From contig SPVA01000006.1 in assembly GCA_013530545.1 (NCBI GenBank), forward strand, positions 1 through 40,697: a stretch of DNA of 40,697 nt. Reading direction: 5' to 3'. Each line of letters begins with the position of its first letter. Positions within the stretch are counted from its first letter, which is position 1. Under the pieces are notes generated by a model. That model searched no databases, was not told the origin of the DNA, and worked only from the letters and a program-made list of their open reading frames with translations. Positions 1 through 9,727 of this stretch are shown piece by piece. Source of the stretch: Acinetobacter lwoffii. Lineage in GTDB: Bacteria > Pseudomonadota > Gammaproteobacteria > Pseudomonadales > Moraxellaceae. A program made the translations under genes and the position numbers.

Positions 1-63
1 AAAGCTCAGAAAGCTGTTATTGAACAAAGAAAGTTAAATCCTGTGCTTGACTCTTGTGGTTAA
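1..63 (+). CDS. C-terminal tail of an unidentified gene, cut by window edge
   Basis: An open frame enters from the left edge and stops with TAA at 61-63, giving about 20 residues rich in Lys, Gln and Arg and ending LNPVLDSCG. No start is visible, so this could only be the end of a longer gene. The two near-identical 15-base direct repeats just downstream (70-84 and 95-109) are what one might see at the end of an insertion sequence. A transposase tail is therefore possible, but I do not recognise the family. Without the upstream sequence this is a weak call. Confidence 0.3.
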   Translation, partial: KAQKAVIEQRKLNPVLDSCG

Positions 64-69
64 AAACAG

Positions 70-109
70 GACATTTTAAATGGTTTATCGCATAGACATT
101 TTAATTGGT
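70..109. repeat. Pair of 15-bp direct repeats, possible IS-end motif
   Basis: GACATTTTAAATGGT (70-84) and GACATTTTAATTGGT (95-109) differ at one base and lie 25 bp apart in the same orientation. They follow directly after the truncated reading frame at the window edge. Such spacing suits repeated protein-binding sites or the terminal region of an insertion sequence. No matching inverted copy was seen elsewhere in the window. Confidence 0.4.
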
Positions 110-242
110 GAATAACAACCCTTGTAAGTCCAAAATAGAAATATCCGCTTTCAGACTCTGGCATTGATTATGCCACCTAACATTAAAAGTGACATTGGCC
201 ATACGTTTTTAGCCAAATTATGCGTTGCCCAGATCCTCAGTA

Positions 243-436
243 TTAATCGGTAGAAAGTGTGCGTGATCTAGACTGCTCAAGCATAGATATTTGAGTACTT
301 TCCGCCTGCAAAACTGGGTTAAGACGATTACTTTTCAATTTGATTTGCAAGCGCAGTTCATTATTGGAGTCCGTATTACGCTTAGCATATGGTGCATAAA
401 TTTACGTGCTTCATCGAGCAATTCGGTTGTATACAT
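243..436 (-). pseudogene. Possible decayed small reading frame
   Basis: The gap between the edge fragment and the DAHP synthase gene (64-681) holds no intact gene. On the minus strand an ATG at 436 opens a 33-codon frame (beginning MYTTELLDEARKF) that stops at 335. A second, shifted frame continues from within it (a run including NELRLQIKLKSNRLNPVL) to a stop at 243. The two together look like one coding sequence broken by a frameshift, but each is short and neither resembles a family I know. Chance open frames in AT-rich DNA remain possible. The rest of the gap, including a very AT-rich stretch at 495-590, shows nothing I can name. Confidence 0.2.
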
Positions 437-681
437 ATCGAGATTCCTGAGATCATGACTGGTCAGCCGTATAGAATGAGCTGGAGCAAGATCTCTAATA
501 AATTATTGTTATTGTTTATTTTTTAATTTAATTATTTTTATTCAATTTATAAAATCGTTCTAATCATTATTTTTATTTTCAAACGCTCTGATGAGCTGAT
601 TTAAGCATCTGGGAGATGCACTGATCAGCTTCATCCGATTCTGTCTTTCCCCAATCAATTGAGGAAAGACATCATTCAGTT

Positions 682-1731
682 TTAAGCACTACGCTTCAAA
701 CCTTCTAGTCGTAGTGAGTCAGTCATATTTAACAATAGTTGTTCTGTTTTTGTCCAGCCCAGACATCCATCAGTTACAGACTGACCATAAGTCATTTGCT
801 CAGAAATTTTCTGGTTGCCATCTACCAAATGACTTTCTAGCATTACGCCACGAACATTGGTCTGTAAGCGTTCTGCTACGATCTGTTCCAGTACTTCAGG
901 CTGTAGCATCGGATTTTTCGAGCTATTGCCATGACTACAGTCAATCACCAATGCCGGTAAGTCGATCTGATGTTTGGCCCGGATTTTCTCAATTTCTGAC
1001 AATTGGTAATTTGGTCCGCTATTCGAGCCACGTAAAATCAAATGTGCTTTAGGATTACCTTGCGAGTGTAAAATGCATGGCAAACCTGACTGACTCATCC
1101 CCAGGAATTGATGTGGATGAGAGGCAGACTGAATGGCATCCAGAGCAATCTGGATCGAACCATCAGTACCATTTTTGAAACCAATGCTATATGGCATATA
1201 GCTGGAAATTTCGCGATGAATTTGCGATTCGCTGGTACGTGCGCCAATCGCACCCCAAGTCAGTAGATCATCGAAATAAGCGGTTGCCATCGGGCTAAGA
1301 ATTTCAGAGGCAATCGGAAGACCCATTTCAATGATTTTGAGGTATAAGTCACGGGATTTTTCCAAGCCCAATTGCATATTGGATGAACCATCCAGATTTG
1401 GATCGTAAAGGAAACCCTTCCAGCCTACGGTAGTCCGTGGTTTTTCGATATAAGCACGCATCACCAGGAAAATCTGATCAGATAGCTGTGACTGAAGCTG
1501 TTTTAATTTTTCTGCATAGTCTAGCGCGGAGGCTTCATCATGAATGGAACATGGGCCTGTGACCACCATCAAACGATGATCCTTGCCTTCTAATATATTT
1601 TGAATGGTTTGACGATGTTCAGCGACTTGGCTGGCCAATTGCGGAGACAGTGGCAATTGCTGCTTAAGCTGCTGAGGTAAAATTAAAATGCTTTCAGCAT
1701 GATGTTGTTGTGATGTATTTGAAGTATTCAT
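682..1731 (-). CDS. 3-deoxy-7-phosphoheptulonate (DAHP) synthase, class I, attenuator-controlled isozyme
   Basis: Condenses phosphoenolpyruvate with erythrose 4-phosphate, the first step of the shikimate route to Phe, Tyr and Trp. The 349-residue length fits the AroF/AroG/AroH family. Visible family motifs are GPCSIHD (residues 59-65), EKPRTTVGWKG (about 96-106) and, near the C-terminus, IDCSHGNSSK with its metal-binding His. An AGGA at 1740-1743 lies 8 nt before the ATG and fixes the start. The gene is monocistronic, and its promoter-distal leader carries two aromatic-rich leader peptides and a terminator, so its expression is probably tuned to charged aromatic tRNA. A second isozyme lies at 28283-29326 and shares the motifs but has no such leader. 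Which amino acid inhibits the enzyme cannot be read from the sequence. Family assignment is secure; the isozyme name is not. Confidence 0.95.
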   Translation of the reverse strand: MNTSNTSQQHHAESILILPQQLKQQLPLSPQLASQVAEHRQTIQNILEGKDHRLMVVTGPCSIHDEASALDYAEKLKQLQSQLSDQIFLVMRAYIEKPRTTVGWKGFLYDPNLDGSSNMQLGLEKSRDLYLKIIEMGLPIASEILSPMATAYFDDLLTWGAIGARTSESQIHREISSYMPYSIGFKNGTDGSIQIALDAIQSASHPHQFLGMSQSGLPCILHSQGNPKAHLILRGSNSGPNYQLSEIEKIRAKHQIDLPALVIDCSHGNSSKNPMLQPEVLEQIVAERLQTNVRGVMLESHLVDGNQKISEQMTYGQSVTDGCLGWTKTEQLLLNMTDSLRLEGLKRSA

Positions 1732-1743
1732 GACTTTAATCCT

Positions 1744-1761
1744 GGGACTGGCAATCAGTCC
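1744..1761 (-). promoter_or_regulatory. Hairpin abutting the DAHP synthase ribosome binding site
   Basis: In the transcript, arms GGACTG and CAGTCC pair perfectly around a five-base loop (ATTGC). The hairpin ends one base before the AGGA Shine-Dalgarno element of the DAHP synthase gene. It lies just after the stop codon of leader peptide 2. There is no T-run after it, so it is not a terminator. A role in controlling translation or coupling it to leader peptide 2 is an inference. Confidence 0.45.
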
Positions 1762-1767
1762 AAACTT

Positions 1768-1872
1768 TTATTTGAGCGCTATGGGTCTAATCGAAGGTGT
1801 TGTGAGTGTCATTAGCTGACTAAAATAAGACCAATAAAAGTTGTTAAAGTATGAATAGTTAAAGTTTGTCAT
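1768..1872 (-). CDS. Aromatic-rich leader peptide 2 upstream of DAHP synthase
   Basis: A 34-codon frame starts at an ATG with an excellent Shine-Dalgarno (TTGGAG, 6 nt upstream). Its first 17 residues, MTNFNYSYFNNFYWSYF, contain nine aromatics (four Phe, four Tyr, one Trp). This composition is typical of attenuation leader peptides and improbable by chance. The frame ends 36 nt before the DAHP synthase ATG. It lies downstream of the leader terminator at 1910-1940, so it would be translated on read-through transcripts, or on transcripts from a possible internal promoter (perfect TATAAT, minus strand, 1888-1893). Its mechanism is unclear because no second terminator follows. Confidence 0.7.
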   Translation of the reverse strand: MTNFNYSYFNNFYWSYFSQLMTLTTPSIRPIALK

Positions 1873-1887
1873 GGCTGTCTCCAAAAT

Positions 1888-1893
1888 ATTATA
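1888..1893 (-). promoter_or_regulatory. Possible internal -10 box before leader peptide 2
   Basis: The minus strand reads TATAAT at this site, a perfect consensus -10. The region at -35 is the T-run of the terminator and matches consensus poorly. A start about 7 nt downstream would place the leader peptide 2 Shine-Dalgarno almost at the 5' end. If real, this promoter would bypass the upstream attenuator. Confidence 0.3.
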
Positions 1894-1909
1894 TAAAAAT
1901 GAAAGGCAT

Positions 1910-1940
1910 AAAAAAACCTGATCAGGGTTGCCGATCAGGT
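1910..1940 (-). terminator. Rho-independent attenuator terminator in DAHP synthase leader
   Basis: In the transcript, arms ACCTGATC (1940-1933) and GATCAGGT (1923-1916) form a perfect 8-bp stem with a 9-base loop and are followed by a T-run (1915-1910). It lies about 180 nt upstream of the DAHP synthase start and after leader peptide 1, which is the place expected of an attenuator. The loop holds GGCAACC, which can pair with GGTTGCC in the preceding hairpin (segment 4, 1951-1960), an arrangement that would disrupt or compete with termination. Confidence 0.8.
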
Positions 1941-1950
1941 ATAAACTGGT

Positions 1951-2000
1951 GGGCAACCTTTTCATTGCCCAAACGCGTTCAGGCAATTAGCTAAACTGCC
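1951..2000 (-). promoter_or_regulatory. Attenuator pairing segments 1-4
   Basis: Four transcript segments can form alternative helices. Segment 1 (2000-1994, GGCAGTT) pairs with segment 2 (1988-1982, AATTGCC) around the leader stop codon. Segment 2 extended (1987-1978, ATTGCCTGAA) pairs with segment 3 (1973-1964, TTTGGGCAAT) as a 10-bp stem with two G-U pairs and loop CGCG. Segment 3 (GGGCAA) pairs with segment 4 (TTGCCC). Segment 4 (GGTTGCC) pairs with GGCAACC in the terminator loop. A ribosome stalled in the YFYFW codons would free segment 2 and favour 2:3 then 4:5 (read-through). A ribosome at the stop codon would mask segment 2 and favour 3:4 plus the terminator. The pairings are visible; the mechanism is inferred by analogy with classical attenuators. 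Confidence 0.65.
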
Positions 2001-2043
2001 AGAAATAAAAATATGCGTTTGAAATGATAGGTTGCTTTAACAT
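1987..2043 (-). CDS. Aromatic leader peptide 1 of the DAHP synthase attenuator
   Basis: An 18-codon frame encodes MLKQPIISNAYFYFWQFS. Residues 11-15 are Tyr-Phe-Tyr-Phe-Trp and Phe recurs at 17, so six of the last eight residues are aromatic. It starts about 28 nt after the predicted transcription start and ends just before the alternative hairpins and terminator. The Shine-Dalgarno is weak (GAAAG). It has the standard position and composition of an attenuator control peptide. It is too short for ordinary gene calling. Confidence 0.72.
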   Translation of the reverse strand: MLKQPIISNAYFYFWQFS

Positions 2044-2076
2044 GTTATGTCTTTCATAAAATGTGATTCTGAAATT

Positions 2077-2105
2077 AAAATACGCGCTCTGTGATCATTT
2101 GACAA
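2077..2105 (-). promoter_or_regulatory. Sigma-70 promoter for the DAHP synthase leader transcript
   Basis: On the minus strand TTGTCA (2105-2100) and TATTTT (2082-2077) are separated by exactly 17 bp. The expected start near 2070 gives a leader of about 340 nt that contains both leader peptides and the terminator. No operator is obvious. Confidence 0.6.
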
Positions 2106-2187
2106 GCATTAAATATAAAAAAATATTTATTAACTTTTCTACTTTTATTTATCGATCCATAAAACCGTGAGACATATCACTAAAAGT

Positions 2188-2220
2188 GGTAAAACCCACA
2201 AACCCATCGCGGATTTTACC
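2188..2220 (-). terminator. Possible terminator after the glycine-zipper gene
   Basis: In the minus-strand transcript GGTAAAATCC and GGGTTTTACC form a 10-bp stem (one G-U pair) with a 13-base loop, followed by a short T-rich run. It starts about 33 nt after the stop of the glycine-zipper gene. The T-run is weak, so confidence is modest. Confidence 0.4.
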
Positions 2221-2253
2221 AAAGAAACTTCATTTTAATCCAAAGATTAAAAA

Positions 2254-2784
2254 TTAACGTGAAACACGATTCCAGGCATCACGTACTGCAAATTTAGCCT
2301 GTTCCCAGTTTAAACGTGATTCGCCTTTCATTTGTTCCCATTTCAGTCTCAAATCAGGTTCTACGTCTTCAAAACGGGTATGGGCATCATAGCTGCCACG
2401 GTTTTCATAACCGACTCGATAGGCCGTATCATAGTCACGGTCATAATCCAGATCGCTATAAGTAGTGCGGGCATCTGAATAATATGGCGTATTGATCGAA
2501 TTATCACGCCAGTAAGCCTGTTCTTCTGTTGGATTTATAGCTTCGCCTACACCTTTACCTGCCAGACCGCCAACGACCGCACCAACTACACCACCGACAG
2601 CGACACCCACTGGACCGCCTGCAGCCCCAATAGCTGCACCTGCTGCTGCGCCACCTGCGGCACCGACACCTGTACCCACAGGATGCGCGCCAGGTTCACC
2701 AGTAATTGGATCAGCATTTAAATCATCGCGGACATCTTTAGGCGCATTCTTAATTACATCACGATCAAAATTATCATTCGACAT
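2254..2784 (-). CDS. Conserved hypothetical glycine-zipper protein
   Basis: A 176-residue protein. Residues about 37-80 are a run of Gly, Ala and Val in GxxxG-type spacing, a glycine-zipper segment that usually packs in or against membranes. It is flanked by a charged N-terminus (DRDVIKNAPKDVRDDLN) and an acidic, Tyr- and Arg-rich C-terminal half. The end (WEQMKGESRLNWEQAKFAVRD) resembles the amphipathic helices of CsbD-like stress proteins. There is no clear signal peptide. The gene stands alone, and an AGGATAAG lies just before the ATG. A role in the envelope or stress response is only an inference. Confidence 0.8.
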   Translation of the reverse strand: MSNDNFDRDVIKNAPKDVRDDLNADPITGEPGAHPVGTGVGAAGGAAAGAAIGAAGGPVGVAVGGVVGAVVGGLAGKGVGEAINPTEEQAYWRDNSINTPYYSDARTTYSDLDYDRDYDTAYRVGYENRGSYDAHTRFEDVEPDLRLKWEQMKGESRLNWEQAKFAVRDAWNRVSR

Positions 2785-2948
2785 AGAGCTTATCCTTATT
2801 CTTTAAAATGGTTTTATCACGTATTTTCATACGTCCTATTTAATATAAGCATCTGGCATGTAATGACATTAGCAGGCGTGTGTTGTTTCAGTGACTCTCT
2901 GTGAGGCTTTCATGCACTAATGTATCCTGAATCAAGTGAAAGCCGCAT

Positions 2949-2979
2949 AAAAAAGACCGGATTGGTACCGGTCTTTTTT
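2949..2979 (-). terminator. Terminator of class III alcohol dehydrogenase gene
   Basis: AAAAGACCGG and CCGGTCTTTT form a strong stem with a short loop and flanking A and T runs. It lies just after the dehydrogenase stop codon at 2993 and reads as a terminator on the minus strand. Confidence 0.8.
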
Positions 2980-2992
2980 AGATTAAAACAGC

Positions 2993-5783
<2,791 letters not shown>

Positions 5784-5950
5784 TGACATTGGAATGACCT
5801 CAAAATTACATTATATAAAGAGTCCGTGTTTCGAGAATGGCCGCTTAAACTAACTTAGCCTAATCATCGTTTAAAAGGTTTTACAGTCTATTGCACTTAC
5901 TTTAGAATTACACTTTTCTCGTATTTTGCGCTTGTTCGCCCTCCACTCCC

Positions 5951-6388
5951 ATGCAATTTTTTGATTTAAGCCGTCAGTTTAAGTTCAGTGATATTCTGAC
6001 GCCTGTAAAAACCCTCCATGATTTATCCCAGCAAGAATGGTATTTGGCCAAAATTCGGGTTGAACACAACTGTTTGTCTGAATCCGATACGGTCGAGGGC
6101 CAGGTGGTTTTGAAATCCAGTGAAAATATTCAGCTCGAACTGGAATGGCTGATTCAGGATAGCGGTTATGAATTACAGGTTTTATTTAAAGGTGTAGAAA
6201 CCGAAGCCACTGATGAGACCGGAATTATGTTGAAAGGTGCACAACTGGTCGATGAACAGCAGCAAGTACTTTCTGCCCAAGCGTTGAGCTTATGGATTGA
6301 TGGTACTCTTTTGCCGATGTTGCCTGAGATCCGTCATGAAATTAAAGCACGTTTAAATTTGTGGGATTATGTCGAATACGATGGCTAA
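5951..6388 (+). CDS. Conserved hypothetical protein, 145 aa
   Basis: I do not recognise a family. The protein is acidic, without signal peptide or membrane segment. Alternating hydrophobic stretches (LELEWLIQDSGYELQVLF) suggest a beta-rich fold, and the C-terminus is an amphipathic helix (MLPEIRHEIKARLNLWDYVEY). It has its own terminator immediately downstream. There is no operon partner. The coding look (regular codon use, no overlapping alternative) supports a real gene. Confidence 0.75.
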   Translation: MQFFDLSRQFKFSDILTPVKTLHDLSQQEWYLAKIRVEHNCLSESDTVEGQVVLKSSENIQLELEWLIQDSGYELQVLFKGVETEATDETGIMLKGAQLVDEQQQVLSAQALSLWIDGTLLPMLPEIRHEIKARLNLWDYVEYDG

Positions 6389-6410
6389 TCGCCGCATTTT
6401 GCATTTTTTA

Positions 6411-6433
6411 AAGAGCCCATGTGGCTCTTTTTT
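6411..6433 (+). terminator. Rho-independent terminator
   Basis: AAGAGCC and GGCTCTT form a 7-bp stem with a short loop followed by TTTTT. It sits 22 nt after the stop of the 145-residue hypothetical gene. Confidence 0.8.
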
Positions 6434-6548
6434 ATAATCTGAATGACGTTTTAGATTGATCAAACTGCCGTAGTTTTAGTTTTTTCAGGCAATGCCAAGC
6501 TAAATAAGTTGTTATAAAATTTATAAAAAATAAAAAGAGAATCACGAC

Positions 6549-7031
6549 ATGATTTCTGAGAGTGAATGGCAACAGATTCGCCAAGTGGTCGCTGATGCAC
6601 AACGGGCTGCCATGCATTGCTCTATTGCAACGGTCAACTCTAAAGGTTTGCCTAGCATTACTCCGATCGGAACTATATTTCTCAACAAAAAGACCAGTAC
6701 GGGTTTCTTTTTTGATACTTATTCCACTACTTTTTCTGAAAATTTACAGCATCAGCCGATGGCCTGCATACAGGCTGTGAACAGTAGCAAACTGTTTTGG
6801 TTTCATTCGTTGCTTAAAGGTAAATTTAAGCGTTATCCAGGAGTACGCTTATATGCAGAAATTGGGCCTTTACGTCCGGCCTCACCTGAGGAAATACAGC
6901 AGGTGGAGTCGCGTATTCGAGCTTTAAAATGGACCAAAGGTAGCCAGTTAATCTGGTCAAGCTTTCATCATGTCCGGGAGATTAAGATCAGTAGCTATCG
7001 CTGGGTCGAATATCCAAATATGAATAAATAA
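6549..7031 (+). CDS. Pyridoxamine 5'-phosphate oxidase-fold flavin-binding protein
   Basis: A 160-residue protein of the split-barrel FMN-binding superfamily. The N-terminal segment (HCSIATVNSKGLPSITPIGTIFL) is the typical first strands, followed by FDTYSTTFSENLQHQP and a central LYAEIGPLRPAS. Such proteins bind FMN, F420 or haem and act as small oxidoreductases; the substrate is unknown here. The ATG follows an AT-rich stretch with AAAGAGAATCACGAC upstream, in which AGAG is a fair ribosome site. The gene stands alone between two terminator-like regions. Confidence 0.8.
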   Translation: MISESEWQQIRQVVADAQRAAMHCSIATVNSKGLPSITPIGTIFLNKKTSTGFFFDTYSTTFSENLQHQPMACIQAVNSSKLFWFHSLLKGKFKRYPGVRLYAEIGPLRPASPEEIQQVESRIRALKWTKGSQLIWSSFHHVREIKISSYRWVEYPNMNK

Positions 7032-7119
7032 AGCCACCAACTTACAAATAGTAAGTTTATTTCTTATCTGCAGCCCAGAAACTTCTTTAACTATTTTCAC
7101 CTGATTATTGGATTAAATA

Positions 7120-7704
7120 TTAAACCAGACCCACATGTTCAAACATTGTCCGGTAACTTTCGGCTTTTTTCTCCAGAGAAACCGGATATGCTCGAGAAGA
7201 TGAAGGCATGCGATATAAATACAGATCACGTCCGACAAAATGGGCCTGACTTGGCTGGCCAATACTCGGCTTTAAAGTCCCTTCAGGCATGGACAGCATC
7301 ATGGTGTCTGTGGCCTTGTCGCCTGTGGTCATAATATGATTGCACTGCGGCATTTGGCTGAGCAGTTGCTCGATATTGGTGGGTACTACTATTTCCAAAA
7401 ATTTGTCTGAAGCATTGCCTTTTAAACGCCGGATCTGATAGCCACTATCAAAAATCGCAATCCCCGTTTCTGTTAAAAACTCCCGGATCAATTGTTCCTG
7501 AAATTTTTTATTGGGTAGATCTAAAAAGTAATCTTTATTTTCAAAGAAAATCAGTCCAAAAATCCGCCACATATCATTTTGATAATTCGGATAATAAAAA
7601 TTCATTTTCCAGCGTGTGGCAGGTGGCGGAAAGCTACCCAACATCAGCAATTTGGCATTGGGTGGTAAAAATGGCGGTAGCGGATGGGTTTCAATATCAG
7701 ACAT
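7120..7704 (-). CDS. Uracil-DNA glycosylase-fold family protein
   Basis: A 194-residue protein of the UDG superfamily. Motif 1 is LLMLGSFPPPATR near the N-terminus, and the C-terminal motif is MPSSSRAYPVSLEKK, matching the Pro-Ser-rich leucine-loop position. A central IMTTGDKATDTMM fits the middle strand. It probably removes uracil or another deaminated base from DNA. I chose the ATG at 7704 (MSDIETHP) over a TTG at 7731 because neither has a good ribosome site and ATG is the more usual start. It lies 32 nt after the SGNH hydrolase stop on the same strand, so the two may be co-transcribed. Confidence 0.72.
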   Translation of the reverse strand: MSDIETHPLPPFLPPNAKLLMLGSFPPPATRWKMNFYYPNYQNDMWRIFGLIFFENKDYFLDLPNKKFQEQLIREFLTETGIAIFDSGYQIRRLKGNASDKFLEIVVPTNIEQLLSQMPQCNHIMTTGDKATDTMMLSMPEGTLKPSIGQPSQAHFVGRDLYLYRMPSSSRAYPVSLEKKAESYRTMFEHVGLV

Positions 7705-7736
7705 AGAATTAACTAAATTGAGAGATTTCAACTATT

Positions 7737-8447
7737 TTAAAAGGTCTTGCGAATCTTGCCAGCTACTTCTTGTCCCCAAAGTGTATAAACTTCCTTACTC
7801 GGATGAAAACCATCTGCAGCCATTTGTAAATTCATGGCACGGTATTTTTCAATATCGTATTCAATCCATTGCATATTCACTTGCTGATTCACAAATTTTT
7901 CCAGTTGCTGGTTCATCTGTTTAGCATACTGGCCAAATAGCCAGGCTAAAGGATTCGGTAGCGCCGGAAACATATTCATTGGCGGAACTCCGGCAGCAAT
8001 GATCAGTTTCGGACTAAATTTTTGCTGGATTTTACTATAAAGCTGTTCCTGTTTCTGAATCCAAACCTCGACAGGTATCAGTTTGGTCACATCATTGACG
8101 CCAACCGACGTGACGATTACATCATAGTGCTGGACTCCTATTTGGTCCAAAGCATGAATTACTTTTGAGCTGGTATCGCCTGTTTTGGCCTGTAATTTCC
8201 AGTCAATTTCAAAGTCATCTTTCAGTTCATGCAGAATTGCACCCAGTAATGCGTCATCCTGATGTTCTACGCCTACACCTGCTGCTGCCGAATCCCCTAA
8301 AATCAGCAGAGACAGTTTGTTGCCGGTTCCGGTTTGACCTTCACGTGCACCTTCAGGTTCCGGCAGTCTTAGGGTATTTTTCTTGATACGATTACCCTGA
8401 ATGACAAGTGCAGGAATCAAGGCAATGGTGGCGGCTTTCAGCAACAT
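7737..8447 (-). CDS. SGNH/GDSL-family hydrolase (esterase)
   Basis: A 236-residue serine esterase of the SGNH fold. Block I is LILGDSAAAG with nucleophile Ser53; block III is VGVNDVTKL; block V is DGFHPS, giving the Asp and His of the triad. The first 20 residues are hydrophobic (LLKAATIALIPALVIQG) and may be a signal or membrane anchor. Substrates of such enzymes include fatty acyl esters and lysophospholipids. It precedes the UDG-fold gene on the same strand. Confidence 0.85.
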   Translation of the reverse strand: MLLKAATIALIPALVIQGNRIKKNTLRLPEPEGAREGQTGTGNKLSLLILGDSAAAGVGVEHQDDALLGAILHELKDDFEIDWKLQAKTGDTSSKVIHALDQIGVQHYDVIVTSVGVNDVTKLIPVEVWIQKQEQLYSKIQQKFSPKLIIAAGVPPMNMFPALPNPLAWLFGQYAKQMNQQLEKFVNQQVNMQWIEYDIEKYRAMNLQMAADGFHPSKEVYTLWGQEVAGKIRKTF

Positions 8448-8618
8448 AGCGGGCTAATTTATATAAAGATATACTTAATTTTACCTGAGTTTATTCTTTT
8501 GAACTATTTCCTCAACAGTCATTTTAAATGAATGTTCATCTAAATTTAACTAAGATAGGATTCTTGCAAAATACAGGCTTATACATCTTGCCATTGGGTA
8601 AAACATCAAGGATAAATA

Positions 8619-8648
8619 TAAAAAAATCCCGCTTAAAAACGGGATTTC
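8619..8648 (-). terminator. Terminator of fatty acid desaturase gene
   Basis: AAATCCCG and CGGGATTT pair with a short A/T loop and carry a T-run on the minus strand. The hairpin lies 17 nt after the desaturase stop codon. Confidence 0.8.
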
Positions 8649-8664
8649 TTATGGAAATTAAAGC

Positions 8665-9723
8665 TTAGATTTTATAGTCATTCCAGCGATTCATACGCTT
8701 AAAAGTTCCCACATCATTAAAACGCACGCCCACTTCTTTCATTACTTTATGCGCCGTTTTGGACGTCAGTTGACGGATATAAAATGGCTCTTTGACCACA
8801 AAATGATGAATCGCATGGGTCGAACCAAAATTACAGCAGAATAACTGGAACGGGACCATCCACCATGGATTGAGCACTTGGGTTTGTTTGATCACATCAC
8901 GTGGATCAATATCGCCATAATAATGCATATTTGAACTGACAAACTGCAAGCTAAAAGAACGGATAAAGTTCGGAATCACCCAAATGACTGCCAGCAGATT
9001 CACGATCGGCATGGCGTCGACAATGCCTTGCGACCAGAGCATCTCATAACCGAATAGCGGTGCAACTGCATTTAAACCATGAAAGACCACAAACAGGTAG
9101 CACAATCCATAGTAAATAATGCTGAGAGGTAAAAAGCCGAATAACTGAGAAATCATGGCAATTTTACGTTCTTTTTCAGGCTGTTTTTCCAGAAAAAGAT
9201 GAATCATTTTAAACATCTGAAATGGACGTAGATACACTGACATCAACTGGTCACTAATCACCAGAATTCGGCGAATGCCCCAAGGCATACCATTACTGAT
9301 GCCACGTTCTTCCAGGTCATGTTCAGTACCTGAATATTTATGATGATGCAAATGTAAACGACGACGTGCCCATGGACTGATGGTGTTTGGACGTGCCAGC
9401 CAGACCAGTGCCAGCATCAAATGATGTGCCCAAGGTGTTTTTTTGAAATACATATAATGAATGAGGTCATGTTCCAATTCATGGGTCAATGACGCAAAAA
9501 TCGCAATCAAAGGAATGGTAAACCATGCTGAGAGATAACCTGTTCCATATGCTACCGCACATGCAATCATGCCTGCCCAGGCAAAGCCTAAAATACTCGC
9601 ACCGATAAAGTTCTGATGTTTGAGTATGGGATAACGAGCACGCACCTCTTCCCCGGCTTGAGTAACGATACTTCTGACCCTGGAGATTCGCTGCTGGTCA
9701 GTCATATCCGCAGATGTAGACAT
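8665..9723 (-). CDS. Membrane fatty acid desaturase
   Basis: A 352-residue integral membrane di-iron desaturase or hydroxylase. Three histidine boxes are present: HELEHDLIH, RRRLHLHHHKYSGTEHD and THAIHHFV. Hydrophobic segments flank the boxes (GFAWAGMIACAVAYGTGYL, IPLIAIFASL, FLPLSIIYYGLCYLFVV). It would introduce a double bond into a fatty acyl chain or oxidise a related lipid. The start at 9723 has AAAGGTTG upstream, and part of that site can pair with ACAACC at 9753-9748 in the transcript. The gene stands alone with a strong terminator. Confidence 0.85.
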   Translation of the reverse strand: MSTSADMTDQQRISRVRSIVTQAGEEVRARYPILKHQNFIGASILGFAWAGMIACAVAYGTGYLSAWFTIPLIAIFASLTHELEHDLIHYMYFKKTPWAHHLMLALVWLARPNTISPWARRRLHLHHHKYSGTEHDLEERGISNGMPWGIRRILVISDQLMSVYLRPFQMFKMIHLFLEKQPEKERKIAMISQLFGFLPLSIIYYGLCYLFVVFHGLNAVAPLFGYEMLWSQGIVDAMPIVNLLAVIWVIPNFIRSFSLQFVSSNMHYYGDIDPRDVIKQTQVLNPWWMVPFQLFCCNFGSTHAIHHFVVKEPFYIRQLTSKTAHKVMKEVGVRFNDVGTFKRMNRWNDYKI

Positions 9724-9727
9724 ATGG

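Noticed and set aside
714..1052. Plus-strand open frame of 112 codons over the DAHP synthase gene
   Set aside because: It is the antisense shadow of a gene with clear DAHP synthase motifs and has no ribosome site or family resemblance.
1768..1986. 72-codon frame covering the leader region
   Set aside because: Its first half overlaps the attenuator hairpins and begins with a TTG lacking a ribosome site. The coding part is the 34-codon peptide from 1872, which has a strong site.
2254..2784. Outer-membrane 17-kDa surface-antigen type lipoprotein
   Set aside because: It has a glycine zipper but no signal peptide or lipobox, so it does not fit that group.
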